A program made the translations under genes and the position numbers. The notes under the pieces were generated by a model. The model ran no database searches and was not told where the DNA came from. It saw only the letters and a program-made list of their open reading frames with translations. From Rhodobacteraceae bacterium Alg231-30 (GTDB taxonomy: Bacteria > Pseudomonadota > Alphaproteobacteria > Rhodobacterales > Rhodobacteraceae), in NCBI GenBank assembly GCA_900143615.1, contig FREU01000006.1, positions 248,001 to 312,000 of the forward strand: a stretch of 64,000 bases of DNA, given 5' to 3'. This document shows positions 52,749-62,500 of the stretch, in pieces. Position 1 is the first letter of the stretch. Each line of letters begins with the position of its first letter.

Positions 52749-55029
52749 CCTTGATCATTTCCCAGACTCTGAGCGGCGTGAACGGCATATCCGCCTGACG
52801 CACGCCGCGCTCCCACAATGCGTCCTGCACAGCATTCGCAGCTGCGGCCATTGCACCTACAGTTCCGGCTTCTCCACAGCCTTTCATACCCATGACATTG
52901 GCCGTTGAGGGCACCGCTTCGGTTGTGAAGCCAATCATCGGGAAATCCCCTGCACGCGGCATCGCATAATCCATGAACGTCGCCGTCAACAACTGACCGT
53001 CCTCATCATAGACAACATGCTCCATAAACGCTTGACCGACCCCCTGCGCCACACCGCCATGCACTTGGCCTTCAGCCAGCATCGGGTTGATCAGATTGCC
53101 AAAATCATCAACCACATAGTAGCGGTCCAACGCGACCTGTCCGGTCTCCGGATCAATCTCAACCTCAGCTAGATGTACGCCATTAGGGAAGGAGCGCGCC
53201 GGAATTGTCGCGCGTTCTTCGTGGGTTAACAAGTCTTCACGCCCATCTTCTCGGGCCATCTGTGCCGCCTCCAACATCGTTGGATGTAGATTAGAGCCTT
53301 CCGCGCGGAACTGCTCATCATCAAATGACACATCTTCGGGATCAACTCCCATTTTCTCGGCCAGAAAAAGCCTAAAGGCTGTGATCATCGCATCCACCGT
53401 CGCCAACGTCGCAGTGTTCTGAGTGGTCACCGACCGAGAGCCCCCAGTGCCGCCACCCTGTGCGATCAGATCGCTGTCGCCCTGAACAACCTCGATCTTC
53501 TCAACCGGAATGCCGGATTGATCTGACAGGAACTGAGCATAAACCGTTTCATGGCCCTGACCATTAGATTGCGTACCCACAAAGATTGTCGCGGTGCCGT
53601 CTTCGTTAAACGCGACCCGGGCCGTTTCTGACGGATCGCCCAGAATACTCTCGATGTAGTAACACAGCCCCGCGCCGCGCAGCTTACCTTTCGCCGCACT
53701 AGCCTCCTTGCGCGCGTCAAACCCTGCCATATCCGCGAACCCTGACAAGCGATCCAGCACACGTGGAAAGTCACCCACATCATAGGTTTCATCCGTGGCA
53801 CTCTTGTAGGGAAATGCCGCGTTGGGAATAAAGTTGCGCTTGCGTAGCTCGATTGGGTCAACGCCCAATTCCCGCGCAGCACGATCCATCAGGCGCTCCA
53901 GCACATAAATCGCCTCAGGCCGCCCAGCGCCGCGATAGGCATCCACAGGCGTCGTGTTTGTGTAAACCCCATCAACCTGCAGCCATGTGGTCTGCACATC
54001 GTACACGCCCATCAACACACGACTAAACAGCTGTGTTTGAATAGCTTGGGCAAATTGCGAGTTATACGCCCCCATATTCGCGACCGAGCGCACCCGATAC
54101 GCGGTCGCTTTGTGATCCGCGTCGAACGCCATCTCGGCAACAGAAACCAAATCGCGTCCTGCATTGTCAGAGAGCATCGATTCCGTGCGCTCAGCAATCC
54201 AGCGCACCGGTCGATCCGCAACCCGAGCGGCCTGCGCCACCACAAATGTCTCGTTGTAAACCATCGCCTTCATGCCGAAACCACCGCCGGTATCAGGGTT
54301 GGTCACACGCACCATCTCAGGATCCAGATCGAAAACGCGCGCGACATTGCTTTTGGGCACCCAGACACCCTGGGCATTCACCGCCACATGCACGCGCCCT
54401 TCTCTCCAATCGGCATAACAGCCACGAGGCTCCATCGAATTAACGATGATACGGTTGTCTCCCACCTCAAGGCGCACCACATGTGCCGCCGCTTCAAAGG
54501 CCGCCTCGGTCGCCGCCTCATCGCCTAGACCCCAATCGAACGCATGGTTGTCAGGCGCCTCAGCGTGCATTGCTTCGCCGCCAATTTCCAATCCGACATG
54601 CACGGGCAATTCTTCAAAATCAAACAGGATCATCTCGGCCGCATCACGCGCATGATCAATAGTCTCAGCCACGACCACGGCAACCGGCTCGCCGACATAA
54701 CGCACACGCCCCTTGGCCAGCAAGGGCCGCGCAGGCCCTGCCCCGTCGCTGCCATCACGGTTTTTCACCTGCACGCCGGGCAAAGTCGCATCCATCCCCG
54801 CCGCCTCAAGATCAGCCTGCGTCAAAACACAGTGCACACCTTCGGCCTCTAGAGCCTCTGACACATCCAATTCGGTGATCTCAGCATGCGCCACCGGTGA
54901 GCGCAGGAAAAATGCATGCAACCCGTCTTGGGGCGCAATATCATCAACATATTGCCCCTGCCCTGTCAAAAACCGCGTGTCTTCACGGCGTGTAACCGAT
55001 TGGCTTTTCCCGAACTTTTCCATGATCAC
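52726..55029 (-). CDS. Xanthine/CO-dehydrogenase-type molybdoenzyme large subunit, form II-like
   Basis: The 767-residue protein binds molybdopterin cytosine dinucleotide and is of the CoxL/XdhB type. The N-terminal hammerhead region (RFLTGQGQYVDDIAPQDG and KGRVRYVGEPVAVVVAE) is followed by TGGGFGMKAMVYNE and the active-site loop DAYRGAGR (364-370), which is the form II pattern and not the AYRCSFR of true CO dehydrogenase. The catalytic Glu is in GMKGCGEAGTVGA near the C-terminus. No medium (FAD) or small (2Fe-2S) subunit gene is adjacent, so partners must be encoded elsewhere. The substrate is unknown. Start 55029 or 55023. Confidence 0.88.
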   Translation of the reverse strand: MIMEKFGKSQSVTRREDTRFLTGQGQYVDDIAPQDGLHAFFLRSPVAHAEITELDVSEALEAEGVHCVLTQADLEAAGMDATLPGVQVKNRDGSDGAGPARPLLAKGRVRYVGEPVAVVVAETIDHARDAAEMILFDFEELPVHVGLEIGGEAMHAEAPDNHAFDWGLGDEAATEAAFEAAAHVVRLEVGDNRIIVNSMEPRGCYADWREGRVHVAVNAQGVWVPKSNVARVFDLDPEMVRVTNPDTGGGFGMKAMVYNETFVVAQAARVADRPVRWIAERTESMLSDNAGRDLVSVAEMAFDADHKATAYRVRSVANMGAYNSQFAQAIQTQLFSRVLMGVYDVQTTWLQVDGVYTNTTPVDAYRGAGRPEAIYVLERLMDRAARELGVDPIELRKRNFIPNAAFPYKSATDETYDVGDFPRVLDRLSGFADMAGFDARKEASAAKGKLRGAGLCYYIESILGDPSETARVAFNEDGTATIFVGTQSNGQGHETVYAQFLSDQSGIPVEKIEVVQGDSDLIAQGGGTGGSRSVTTQNTATLATVDAMITAFRLFLAEKMGVDPEDVSFDDEQFRAEGSNLHPTMLEAAQMAREDGREDLLTHEERATIPARSFPNGVHLAEVEIDPETGQVALDRYYVVDDFGNLINPMLAEGQVHGGVAQGVGQAFMEHVVYDEDGQLLTATFMDYAMPRAGDFPMIGFTTEAVPSTANVMGMKGCGEAGTVGAMAAAANAVQDALWERGVRQADMPFTPLRVWEMIKDASETAA

Positions 55030-55110
55030 ATGTTCCCCGCGTCGATCTGTCAGCAGGGACTGTATCGACCAAGGTTGCGCTGTCTAGTGAAACTGTTGGC
55101 AAACCTCGGT

Positions 55111-56241
55111 TTATAACGCTGCGACGGTCACAATTTCTTGGCGGCCATATCCGTTAAATCCGGTGGAAATCGCCCGCGAATAGGCTCCCATACCTTTGAT
55201 TGTCACGAAATCGCCCTCCGCAATATTACTTGGCAAAGACACGGCATCGGGTAGGCGATCAAGACTGTCACATGTTGGACCAAATACGATACGTGGCAGC
55301 AAAGCCCCCTCAACTTTGCCGTCCTCCGCGCGCATCACGGCAATTCGATCCGTCATACCGATGTCGCGCATCTCGGTGAGTGCGCCATAAATTCCATCGT
55401 TCAGATATACGGCCTCGCCACGCTCCGCTTTGACGCGCAGCGCCAATGTAAACGCCTCAGCCACCATCGCACGCCCGGGCTCACACACCAGTTTAGGAGC
55501 GGAGTCACCAAACGCCCGCTGTGTTTCAATAGCGATCCGGTCAAAAATCGCCTCAAGGTCTGGCGCATTCCCGTTGCGATGGGCAGCAAATCCACCCCCC
55601 ACATTGAGCCGCGAAAGAGTGACCCCTGCGCGGCGAGCCACATCCGCGGCCTCGTGAATATAGATGGCCCATGCTTGCGGATCGCGGCATTGCGTTCCCG
55701 GATGAAACGTCAGCGAGGTGACAAATCCCATTTCTTGCGCCTGCCTAAGCAGCGCCACCGCCCGATCGGGATCCGCGCCAAACTTTTCTCCAAAGTCATA
55801 AGCCGCGCCGGGTACTGGAAGGCGCAAGCGCACTGCAATCTCGGTACCGTCTCTCGGCACATCCGCCAACTTGGCCAACTCACGCGGACAATCTACCGAC
55901 CAACTCGCAATGCCAAACCCCATCGCCACAGCGATCTCATCCACCGAGCGCACCGGATTGTGGTAATGCAACACAGCATGTCGCGCAGCCGCCCGAGCCT
56001 TTTTCATCTCCAAAGGCGAGGCCACGTCAAAACATGTGATCCCCGCACCCGCCAAATTGTCCAAGACCACCGCATGGTCATTGGCTTTGACGGCATATGT
56101 CACCAACCCGTCAAATCCGTCTAGAAACCGCTTGGCCGTCGCGGCCAACACATCGGGTGCGAAATACAGCACCGGAACATCGGGTTTAAAACGTGAGAGA
56201 TGCCAGTCTGCTGACGGCCAGAGGGCGGGTTGATTGCGCAT
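55111..56241 (-). CDS. Type III PLP-dependent ornithine/lysine decarboxylase
   Basis: The 376-residue alanine-racemase-fold enzyme forms putrescine or cadaverine in the cytosol. The PLP lysine lies in VTYAVKANDHAVV. The Gly-rich phosphate loop is RLNVGGGFAAHRNG, with CEPGRAMVAEAF following. The catalytic Cys is in FGPTCDSLD of the partner-subunit site. The C-terminal MGAYSRAISTGFNGY contributes to the active site. Ornithine and lysine cannot be told apart safely. It is divergent from an Lrp/AsnC regulator gene, likely its controller. Confidence 0.92.
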   Translation of the reverse strand: MRNQPALWPSADWHLSRFKPDVPVLYFAPDVLAATAKRFLDGFDGLVTYAVKANDHAVVLDNLAGAGITCFDVASPLEMKKARAAARHAVLHYHNPVRSVDEIAVAMGFGIASWSVDCPRELAKLADVPRDGTEIAVRLRLPVPGAAYDFGEKFGADPDRAVALLRQAQEMGFVTSLTFHPGTQCRDPQAWAIYIHEAADVARRAGVTLSRLNVGGGFAAHRNGNAPDLEAIFDRIAIETQRAFGDSAPKLVCEPGRAMVAEAFTLALRVKAERGEAVYLNDGIYGALTEMRDIGMTDRIAVMRAEDGKVEGALLPRIVFGPTCDSLDRLPDAVSLPSNIAEGDFVTIKGMGAYSRAISTGFNGYGRQEIVTVAAL

Positions 56242-56350
56242 GTGTCACCTATTTTTCCTGCTCCCCCTCAGCGTCACCAGAATTCTCGTCGATTTCACGT
56301 GGCAATTCGGGTATTTTGTCAGAATCTTTCGGCTAAATGACTTATTGACC

Positions 56351-56788
56351 ATGCAACTTGACGACACAGACAAAAAATTGCTCGCACTCCTTTCTGAGAA
56401 TGCGCGCGTACCCGTCGCGACAATCGCACGTGATCTCAATCTGGCGCGCACGACCGTTCAGGCGCGCATCGACCGACTTGAGGCCAGTGGCGCCATCACA
56501 GGCTATACCCTGAAATTGGGAGATTTTGCTCACCCGCGCATTCGGGCAACTGTGCTCATCTCAATCGAACCTCGCGCCGGCCCCGCGGTTTTGCAAAAAC
56601 TCAAGACACTGCCAACAGTTGACACAGTGCATACCTGTTCGGGACGCGTCGATTTGATTGTACAACTGGCGGCGGACAGCACGGCGGACCTTGACGAAAC
56701 GCTTGATCGCATCGGTGAGACCAAGGGCGTGAACAGTTCCGAAAGCCTCATACATCTCAGCACGCGATTGGACCGTAGCCGCAGCTAG
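56351..56788 (+). CDS. Lrp/AsnC family transcriptional regulator
   Basis: The 145-residue protein has a helix-turn-helix (DDTDKKLLALLSENARVPVA and DLNLARTTVQARIDRLEASG) and an effector domain (ATVLISIEPRAGPAVLQKL, then VHTCSGRVDLIVQLAADS). The frame is open from 56234, but the ATG at 56351 matches the family start. It is divergent from the ornithine/lysine decarboxylase gene with 109 bp between the starts, so control of polyamine synthesis or amino-acid response is plausible. Confidence 0.88.
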   Translation: MQLDDTDKKLLALLSENARVPVATIARDLNLARTTVQARIDRLEASGAITGYTLKLGDFAHPRIRATVLISIEPRAGPAVLQKLKTLPTVDTVHTCSGRVDLIVQLAADSTADLDETLDRIGETKGVNSSESLIHLSTRLDRSRS

Positions 56789-56797
56789 CCCCAATTC

Positions 56798-57688
56798 TTA
56801 GCGAAACCCTTGTGTGCTCACCCAATTCAACAACCAATCGCGAAACCGGCGCGCAGGGGGACGCAACCCGCTAAGGCTGTCATAAACCAGATGGTAGGAC
56901 TGACTACCAGCCACTTCACCTTTCTCTAAACAGGGAACCAAGCCCGCGCCTTGCATTTCCGCATCACTTGCTGGTGCGCGTGCCAGCGCTATCCCGCGTC
57001 CTGCGGCAGCCATCCGCATAGCCATAAGGGTATTGTCTGCATGCACCATACGCGCGGCACCAGGGCGCACGCGCATATGCTCCAAAACCTGACGCCATCC
57101 GGATCGATGCGTCCCCACCTCGATCAATGGCCAATTGAGCAAATCTCCGGCCTGCATGATCTGCCCAGCGACAGTCGGCTTTGCAACCGGATACAGCCAT
57201 TCGCCCATGATCCGATCGCTTTCCGCACCATAGGCGTGCGGGTTGCCAAAGATGATTTTCAGGTCAGAAAACCCCTGTTGGAAATCTGCCGCCGAATTCC
57301 CCGTATTCAGCATCACCGAAATATCGGGATGGTGTTTCTCAAAATCCGCCAAGCCCTGTGCCAGAACTCCATGCGCAAAGATCAACACAGACTGCAGATA
57401 CAGCCCCTGCCCCCGCACCGCGCCAAACAAGCCTTCTGTGGCTTCTTCCAAAGTCATCAACGCTTGCTGAACCGGCGGTAGATATGCCCGCCCCACCACA
57501 GTCAACTCCACCGCATGAGGTAGGCGCCGAAACAGCGGCGCACCAAGACGTTCTTCCAGACTTTTGACCTGCTGGCTGACGGCCGCAGGCGACATATTGA
57601 GCTGTTCTGCGGCGCGCGCAAAACTCTCGGTGCGCGCGGCGACTTCGAACACCCGCAACCAGTTCAGAGAAGGAATTCGACTTTCCAT
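56798..57688 (-). CDS. LysR family transcriptional regulator (GcvA-like)
   Basis: The 296-residue protein has an N-terminal winged helix (LNWLRVFEVAARTESFARAA, EQLNMSPAAVSQQVKSLEER) and a periplasmic-binding-like effector domain. The start at 57688 (MESRIPSLNW) is used rather than 57757. It is divergent from the PhyH-type dioxygenase gene with 102 bp between the starts, so it is the probable regulator of that two-gene operon. Its inducer may be the substrate or product of that pathway. Confidence 0.9.
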   Translation of the reverse strand: MESRIPSLNWLRVFEVAARTESFARAAEQLNMSPAAVSQQVKSLEERLGAPLFRRLPHAVELTVVGRAYLPPVQQALMTLEEATEGLFGAVRGQGLYLQSVLIFAHGVLAQGLADFEKHHPDISVMLNTGNSAADFQQGFSDLKIIFGNPHAYGAESDRIMGEWLYPVAKPTVAGQIMQAGDLLNWPLIEVGTHRSGWRQVLEHMRVRPGAARMVHADNTLMAMRMAAAGRGIALARAPASDAEMQGAGLVPCLEKGEVAGSQSYHLVYDSLSGLRPPARRFRDWLLNWVSTQGFR

Positions 57689-57790
57689 TCTTTCAGCATA
57701 AGTAAAACTTAGCCTCTGACACAAGAACCACCGCGCTGCGTTGCACAAAGTCTCCAATAGAGTGGGTCATGTCAGCGAACGGGAGGGAAC

Positions 57791-58669
57791 ATGCTGGACA
57801 CTTTAAAAACCGACAACGGCCAACTCAGCGCCGCCCAACAGGACCAATACTGGCGCGACGGATTTCTGTTTCCGATCAACGTAATGGCGGCCTCCGAAGC
57901 GCAGGAATTACGCAATGAACTGGAAACCATCGAAGACCATTGGCTTGATGCTGACCTTCCCCTGCCACTTAACACATACAAGCGGGTAAATTCTTACGTG
58001 GTCATCCCTATGGCCGCCAAACTTGCCTCCGACCCCCGTGTACTGGACATAATTGAAGGCCTCCTTGGTCCAAACATCCTAGTTTGGAGCGCCGAATTCT
58101 TCATCAAAGAGCCCAACACCAAGTCTTTTGTCTCCATGCATCAGGATCTCACCTATTGGGGGTTGGATGCCGTGGACGGTTTAGTCACCGCATGGATCGC
58201 GCTATCGCCTGCCACAGTGGCCTCGGGCTGCATGGATTTTGTACGCGCCAGTCACAAAAACCCGATCCTGCCCCATGCCGACACCCATAGCGAAGACAAC
58301 TTGCTCTCGCGCGGTCAGGAGGTTGCCGTCGATATTGCTCCCGAAGACAAAACCGCAATCGAACTGCACCCCGGCCAGATGTCCCTACACCACGGGCTCA
58401 CTATTCACGGGTCTGGCCCAAATGTGTCTGATGACCGCCGCATCGGCTTTGTGATCCGCTACCTAAAACCCGAGATCGCGCAGCAAGTGGCGGACAAGGA
58501 TTATGCCATGCTGGTGCGCGGTGCCGATCACATCGGCAACTTCATCCACCTCGCCCCACCCAAGGCAAATTTTGCCCCTGAAACGCTGTACCTCTATGAG
58601 GAAATCAGAAAAGCTCAGGCCGCTGCTCTCATGAAGGGCAGCAAAGACACAAAAGGGCTCTACGAATGA
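57791..58669 (+). CDS. PhyH-family Fe(II)/2-oxoglutarate dioxygenase, PhnY-like
   Basis: The 292-residue protein has the jelly-roll PhyH fold. Iron ligands are His117 and Asp119 (SMHQDLTYWG) with distal His206 in TIHGSGPNVSDDRR. An Arg in RRIGFVIRYL should bind 2-oxoglutarate. PhnY, which hydroxylates 2-aminoethylphosphonate at C1, belongs to this family. The next gene overlaps by 4 bp (ATGA) and encodes a PhnZ-type HD oxygenase, which strongly supports a phosphonate hydroxylase role. The exact phosphonate is unknown. GGGAGG precedes the ATG. Confidence 0.85.
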   Translation: MLDTLKTDNGQLSAAQQDQYWRDGFLFPINVMAASEAQELRNELETIEDHWLDADLPLPLNTYKRVNSYVVIPMAAKLASDPRVLDIIEGLLGPNILVWSAEFFIKEPNTKSFVSMHQDLTYWGLDAVDGLVTAWIALSPATVASGCMDFVRASHKNPILPHADTHSEDNLLSRGQEVAVDIAPEDKTAIELHPGQMSLHHGLTIHGSGPNVSDDRRIGFVIRYLKPEIAQQVADKDYAMLVRGADHIGNFIHLAPPKANFAPETLYLYEEIRKAQAAALMKGSKDTKGLYE

Positions 58670-59310
58670 CCGATACACCCAAGATGGCCCAAGTCGGCTT
58701 CACCCAAATGAAAGACGGCACCAAAGGCGAATACGAATTCCTCAACGCCTTGGAGATTGACCATACCCGCCACACGGCTGACCGTCTGCTCAAGGCCCTT
58801 GTCGAGCTGGACGAGAGCCTCTCGGGCTATCAAATCACTCGCCTTGGTCATTCGCTGCAATCTGCCACACGGGCATGGAACGACGGGGCTGACATCGACT
58901 GGGTGGTCTCGGCCCTGCTGCATGACATCGGCGATATCTACGCGCCGTATAACCATGACGAATACGCTGCCACCATCCTGAAACCCTTTGTGCGCGAGCA
59001 ATGCACGTGGGTTGTGCAAACCCATGGCGACTTCCAAATGCTTTACTATGGCCAACATCTGGATGGCTATGATCAGCACAAACGCGAACGCCATCGCGGA
59101 TACCGCTATTTCGACGATAATGTGGTGTTTTGCGAGCGTTGGGATCAGGCCAGCTTTGATCCGGACTACGAAACTCTGCCGCTTGAGTTCTTTGCGCCCA
59201 TGGTACGAGAAGTCTTTGACCGACAGGCCTATGATCCCGATGTGATCTGCGCCAATCAGAGCGTGCCGTTGACCAACCCCGAGGTGGCCGCCCAAAGGGC
59301 CAAACCTTAA
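58666..59310 (+). CDS. HD-domain mixed-valent diiron oxygenase, PhnZ/TmpB-like
   Basis: The 214-residue HD-domain protein has a ligand series His62, His86, Asp87, His97, His120 and Asp160 (LGHSLQ, LLHDIGD, YNHDEYA, VQTHGDF, ERWDQ). This H-HD-H-H-D set is that of PhnZ and inositol oxygenase, not of ordinary HD phosphohydrolases. PhnZ-type enzymes cleave the C-P bond of 1-hydroxyphosphonates with O2 to give a carboxylic acid and phosphate. Tyr23/Glu24 near the N-terminus may match the Tyr/Glu lid residues of PhnZ. It follows the PhyH dioxygenase gene with an ATGA overlap. The substrate may be an aminoethyl- or trimethylaminoethyl-phosphonate, or another. Confidence 0.85.
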   Translation: MTDTPKMAQVGFTQMKDGTKGEYEFLNALEIDHTRHTADRLLKALVELDESLSGYQITRLGHSLQSATRAWNDGADIDWVVSALLHDIGDIYAPYNHDEYAATILKPFVREQCTWVVQTHGDFQMLYYGQHLDGYDQHKRERHRGYRYFDDNVVFCERWDQASFDPDYETLPLEFFAPMVREVFDRQAYDPDVICANQSVPLTNPEVAAQRAKP

Positions 59311-59324
59311 GAGTTTTGTGCAAC

Positions 59325-59343
59325 GCGTGCCATTCTAGCACGC
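59325..59343. terminator. Short hairpin after the PhnZ-like gene
   Basis: GCGTGC (59325-59330) pairs with GCACGC (59338-59343) across CATTCTA, 15 bp after the stop. The loop TTCTA resembles that of the carA 3' hairpin. There is no T tract. Confidence 0.4.
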
Positions 59344-59414
59344 AAACCAACACATTCCGTCACATTCAGCGCGGTGACCAGCATGCGGTCACGGATTAAG
59401 TATTAACAATCAAG

Positions 59415-59454
59415 AAGTTAACGAGCCCTTACGAAATCGCGGGTTCGTTAACTT
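59415..59454. terminator. Long stem-loop upstream of valS
   Basis: AAGTTAACGA and CCC (59415-59428) pair with GGG and TCGTTAACTT (59441-59454) with one G-T wobble between, giving a stem of about 14 bp with a 12-nt loop. TT and a T-rich stretch follow. It could end the upstream transcript or regulate valS, whose start is 140 bp downstream. Confidence 0.45.
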
Positions 59455-59594
59455 TTCGCAGACATGACCGAACGTCACCGTCGCGCGCCCTTTCTATAAG
59501 CGATTTCCGCCGCTTACTGCTTTCCCTTTGGGTCAGCATTCGCTACAGCATCCCGCGACGTAGACACCCGTGACGATGACAAGGGATATAACCG

Positions 59595-62500
59595 ATGGCG
59601 ATGGAAAAAACCTTCAATGCAGCCGAGGCCGAAAGCCGCCTTTATGCTGCGTGGGAACAGGCTGGCTGCTTTACCGCAGGCGCAAATGCAAAACCGGGTG
59701 CCTCCACCTATTGCATCATGATCCCGCCGCCCAACGTCACCGGTGTGCTGCATATGGGCCACGCTTTTAATAACACGCTTCAGGATATCCTGATGCGCTG
59801 GAAACGCATGCAGGGCTTTGACACTCTCTGGCAGCCAGGCACCGACCACGCGGGCATCGCCACCCAAATGGTTGTCGAGCGCAAGCTGGCAGAAATCCAA
59901 CAGCCCTCACGCGTCGAACTAGGCCGTGAGAAGTTCCTTGAAAAAGTCTGGGAATGGAAAGCTGAAAGCGGTGGCACCATCGTCAACCAGCTAAAGCGCC
60001 TTGGCGCATCTTGTGACTGGGACCGCGAAGCCTTCACCATGTCCGGAGCCCCCGGCGCGCCCTCTGATGTGGCTGGCGGCAACTTCCACGATGCCGTACT
60101 CAAAGTCTTTGTCGATATGTACAACAAAGGCCTGATCTATCGCGGCAAACGTCTGGTTAACTGGGACCCGCATTTTGAAACCGCGATTTCTGACCTCGAA
60201 GTAGAAAACATCGAAACTCCGGGCCACATGTGGCACTTCAAATATCCGCTCGCAGGTGGTGCGACCTATACCTATGTCGAGAAGGACGAAGACGGCAACG
60301 TCACGCTTGAAGAAGAGCGCGACTACATCTCCATCGCCACCACACGCCCCGAAACCATGCTGGGCGACGGCGCGGTTGCTGTGCATCCGTCCGATGAGCG
60401 TTACGCCCCAATCGTTGGCATGCTCTGTGAAATCCCTGTCGGCCCCATAGCGCAACGTCGCCTGATCCCGATCATCACCGATGAATATCCGGACAAGGAT
60501 TTTGGTTCGGGTGCGGTGAAAATCACCGGCGCGCATGATTTCAACGACTATCAGGTCGCCAAACGCGGCGGCATCCCGATGTACAACCTGATGGACAGCA
60601 AAGCCAACATGCGCAGCGATGGCGCTCCCTATGTAGAAGAAGCCGCCACCGCGCAGGCAATTGCCAACGGCGAGGCGACGTTCACCGAGGCATCTATTTC
60701 GGCGATGAACCTTGTGCCCGAAGAATATCGCGGCCTCGATCGTTTTGAGGCCCGTAAGGCCGTGGTCGCCGACATCACCGCCGAAGGTCTTGCGGTGATG
60801 ACAACCGTAACCAAGACGGTCAAAGACGAAGACGGCAACACCTCGGAAATAACCGAGACCGTTCCCTACGTTGAAAACAAACCAATCATGCAGCCGTTTG
60901 GCGACCGCTCCAAAGTGGTCATCGAGCCGCTATTGACCGATCAGTGGTTTGTGGAAACAGACAAGATCGTCAAACCTGCGCTGGATGCGGTGCGCGACGG
61001 CACTGTGAAGATCCTGCCCGAGTCTGGCGAGAAGGTGTATTACCACTGGCTCGAAAACATCGAACCTTGGTGTATTTCACGCCAACTCTGGTGGGGACAC
61101 CAGATTCCAGTTTGGTATGGGCCGAGCCTGACCGAAGAAGGCGACACCGACTACGAAAACCTCAAGCCGTTCTGTGCTGCAACGTTTGGTGAAGCTGCGG
61201 ATCTAGCGGCAGCCTATTACGGCGCTGACATCATCCGCGAAGCAACTTCGCTGGACATGTCTCTAGTGCATCAACTGGACGGCGCCTCCTTTGGCGAAGT
61301 CGAAATTGATCTGATGCGCGACCCCGACGTGCTCGACACATGGTTCTCCTCTGGCCTCTGGCCCATCGGCACGCTTGGCTGGCCCGACAACACCGTGGAG
61401 TTAGAGAAATACTTCCCAACCTCCACATTGGTCACTGGTCAGGACATCCTGTTCTTCTGGGTGGCCCGCATGATGATGATGCAGCTCGCCGTCGTCGACC
61501 AGATCCCGTTTGACACCGTCTACCTGCATGGCCTCGTGCGCGACGCTAAGGGTAAAAAGATGTCCAAATCCACCGGCAACGTGATGGACCCGCTGGAAAT
61601 CATCGACGAGTACGGCGCTGACGCGTTGCGCTTCTCCTCGGCGGCCATGGCCGCTCTGGGTGGTGTGCTCAAACTCGACATGCAGCGCATCGCGGGCTAC
61701 CGCAACTTCGGCACCAAACTCTGGAATGCCGCCCGTTTTGCCGAGATGAACGGCGTGTTTGAAGACGGTGTTTCCCCGATTATGGCCCCTGATTTGGCAC
61801 CGTCGCAATACCGACGCGATACCGACGTAAAACAGACAGCCAATTTGTGGATCATCGGCGAGACCGCCAAGGTGCGCGAAGAGGTCGACGCAGCGCTCGA
61901 ATCCTTCCGCTTTAACGACGCCGCAAGCGCACTTTACGGCTTTGTCTGGGGCAAGGTTTGTGACTGGTACGTCGAGTTCTCAAAACCTCTGTTTTCCAGC
62001 GAAGATGCTGAAGCCATTGCAGAAACCAAGGCCACCATGCGCTGGGTTCTGGACCAATGTCTGATCCTTTTGCACCCGATTATGCCCTTCATCACCGAGG
62101 AGCTTTGGGGCGTGTTGGGTGAACGCTCTAAAATGCTGGTTCACGCAGACTGGCCAACCTATCAAGCATCTGACTTTGTAGACAAAAATGCAGATCTCGA
62201 GATGACCTGGGTTATCTCTCTGATTGAAAATGTCCGCTCTGCACGCGCCCAAATGCACGTTCCCGCTGGCCTTAAAATCCCCATGTTGGTCAGCGAACTG
62301 GACGAGGCGGGCAAGTCCGCATGGACGCGCAACAGCGCGCTGATCATGAAACTTGCCCGCATCGACAGCTTATCAGATGTAGAAGAGTTTCCTAAAGGCT
62401 CGATCACTGTGGCGGTCGAGGGCGGAAGTTTCGGCCTACCTCTGGCGGATATCATTGATATTGATGAAGAAAAGGCGCGTCTAGAGAAATCTCTGGGCAA

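Noticed and set aside
52726-55029. Aerobic CO dehydrogenase
   Set aside because: The active-site loop is AYRGAGR, not AYRCSFR, and the other two subunits are missing. CO oxidation is not supported.
59311-59594. T-box leader for valS
   Set aside because: No T-box consensus or specifier stem is visible, and this control is not expected in alphaproteobacteria. Only hairpins were found.
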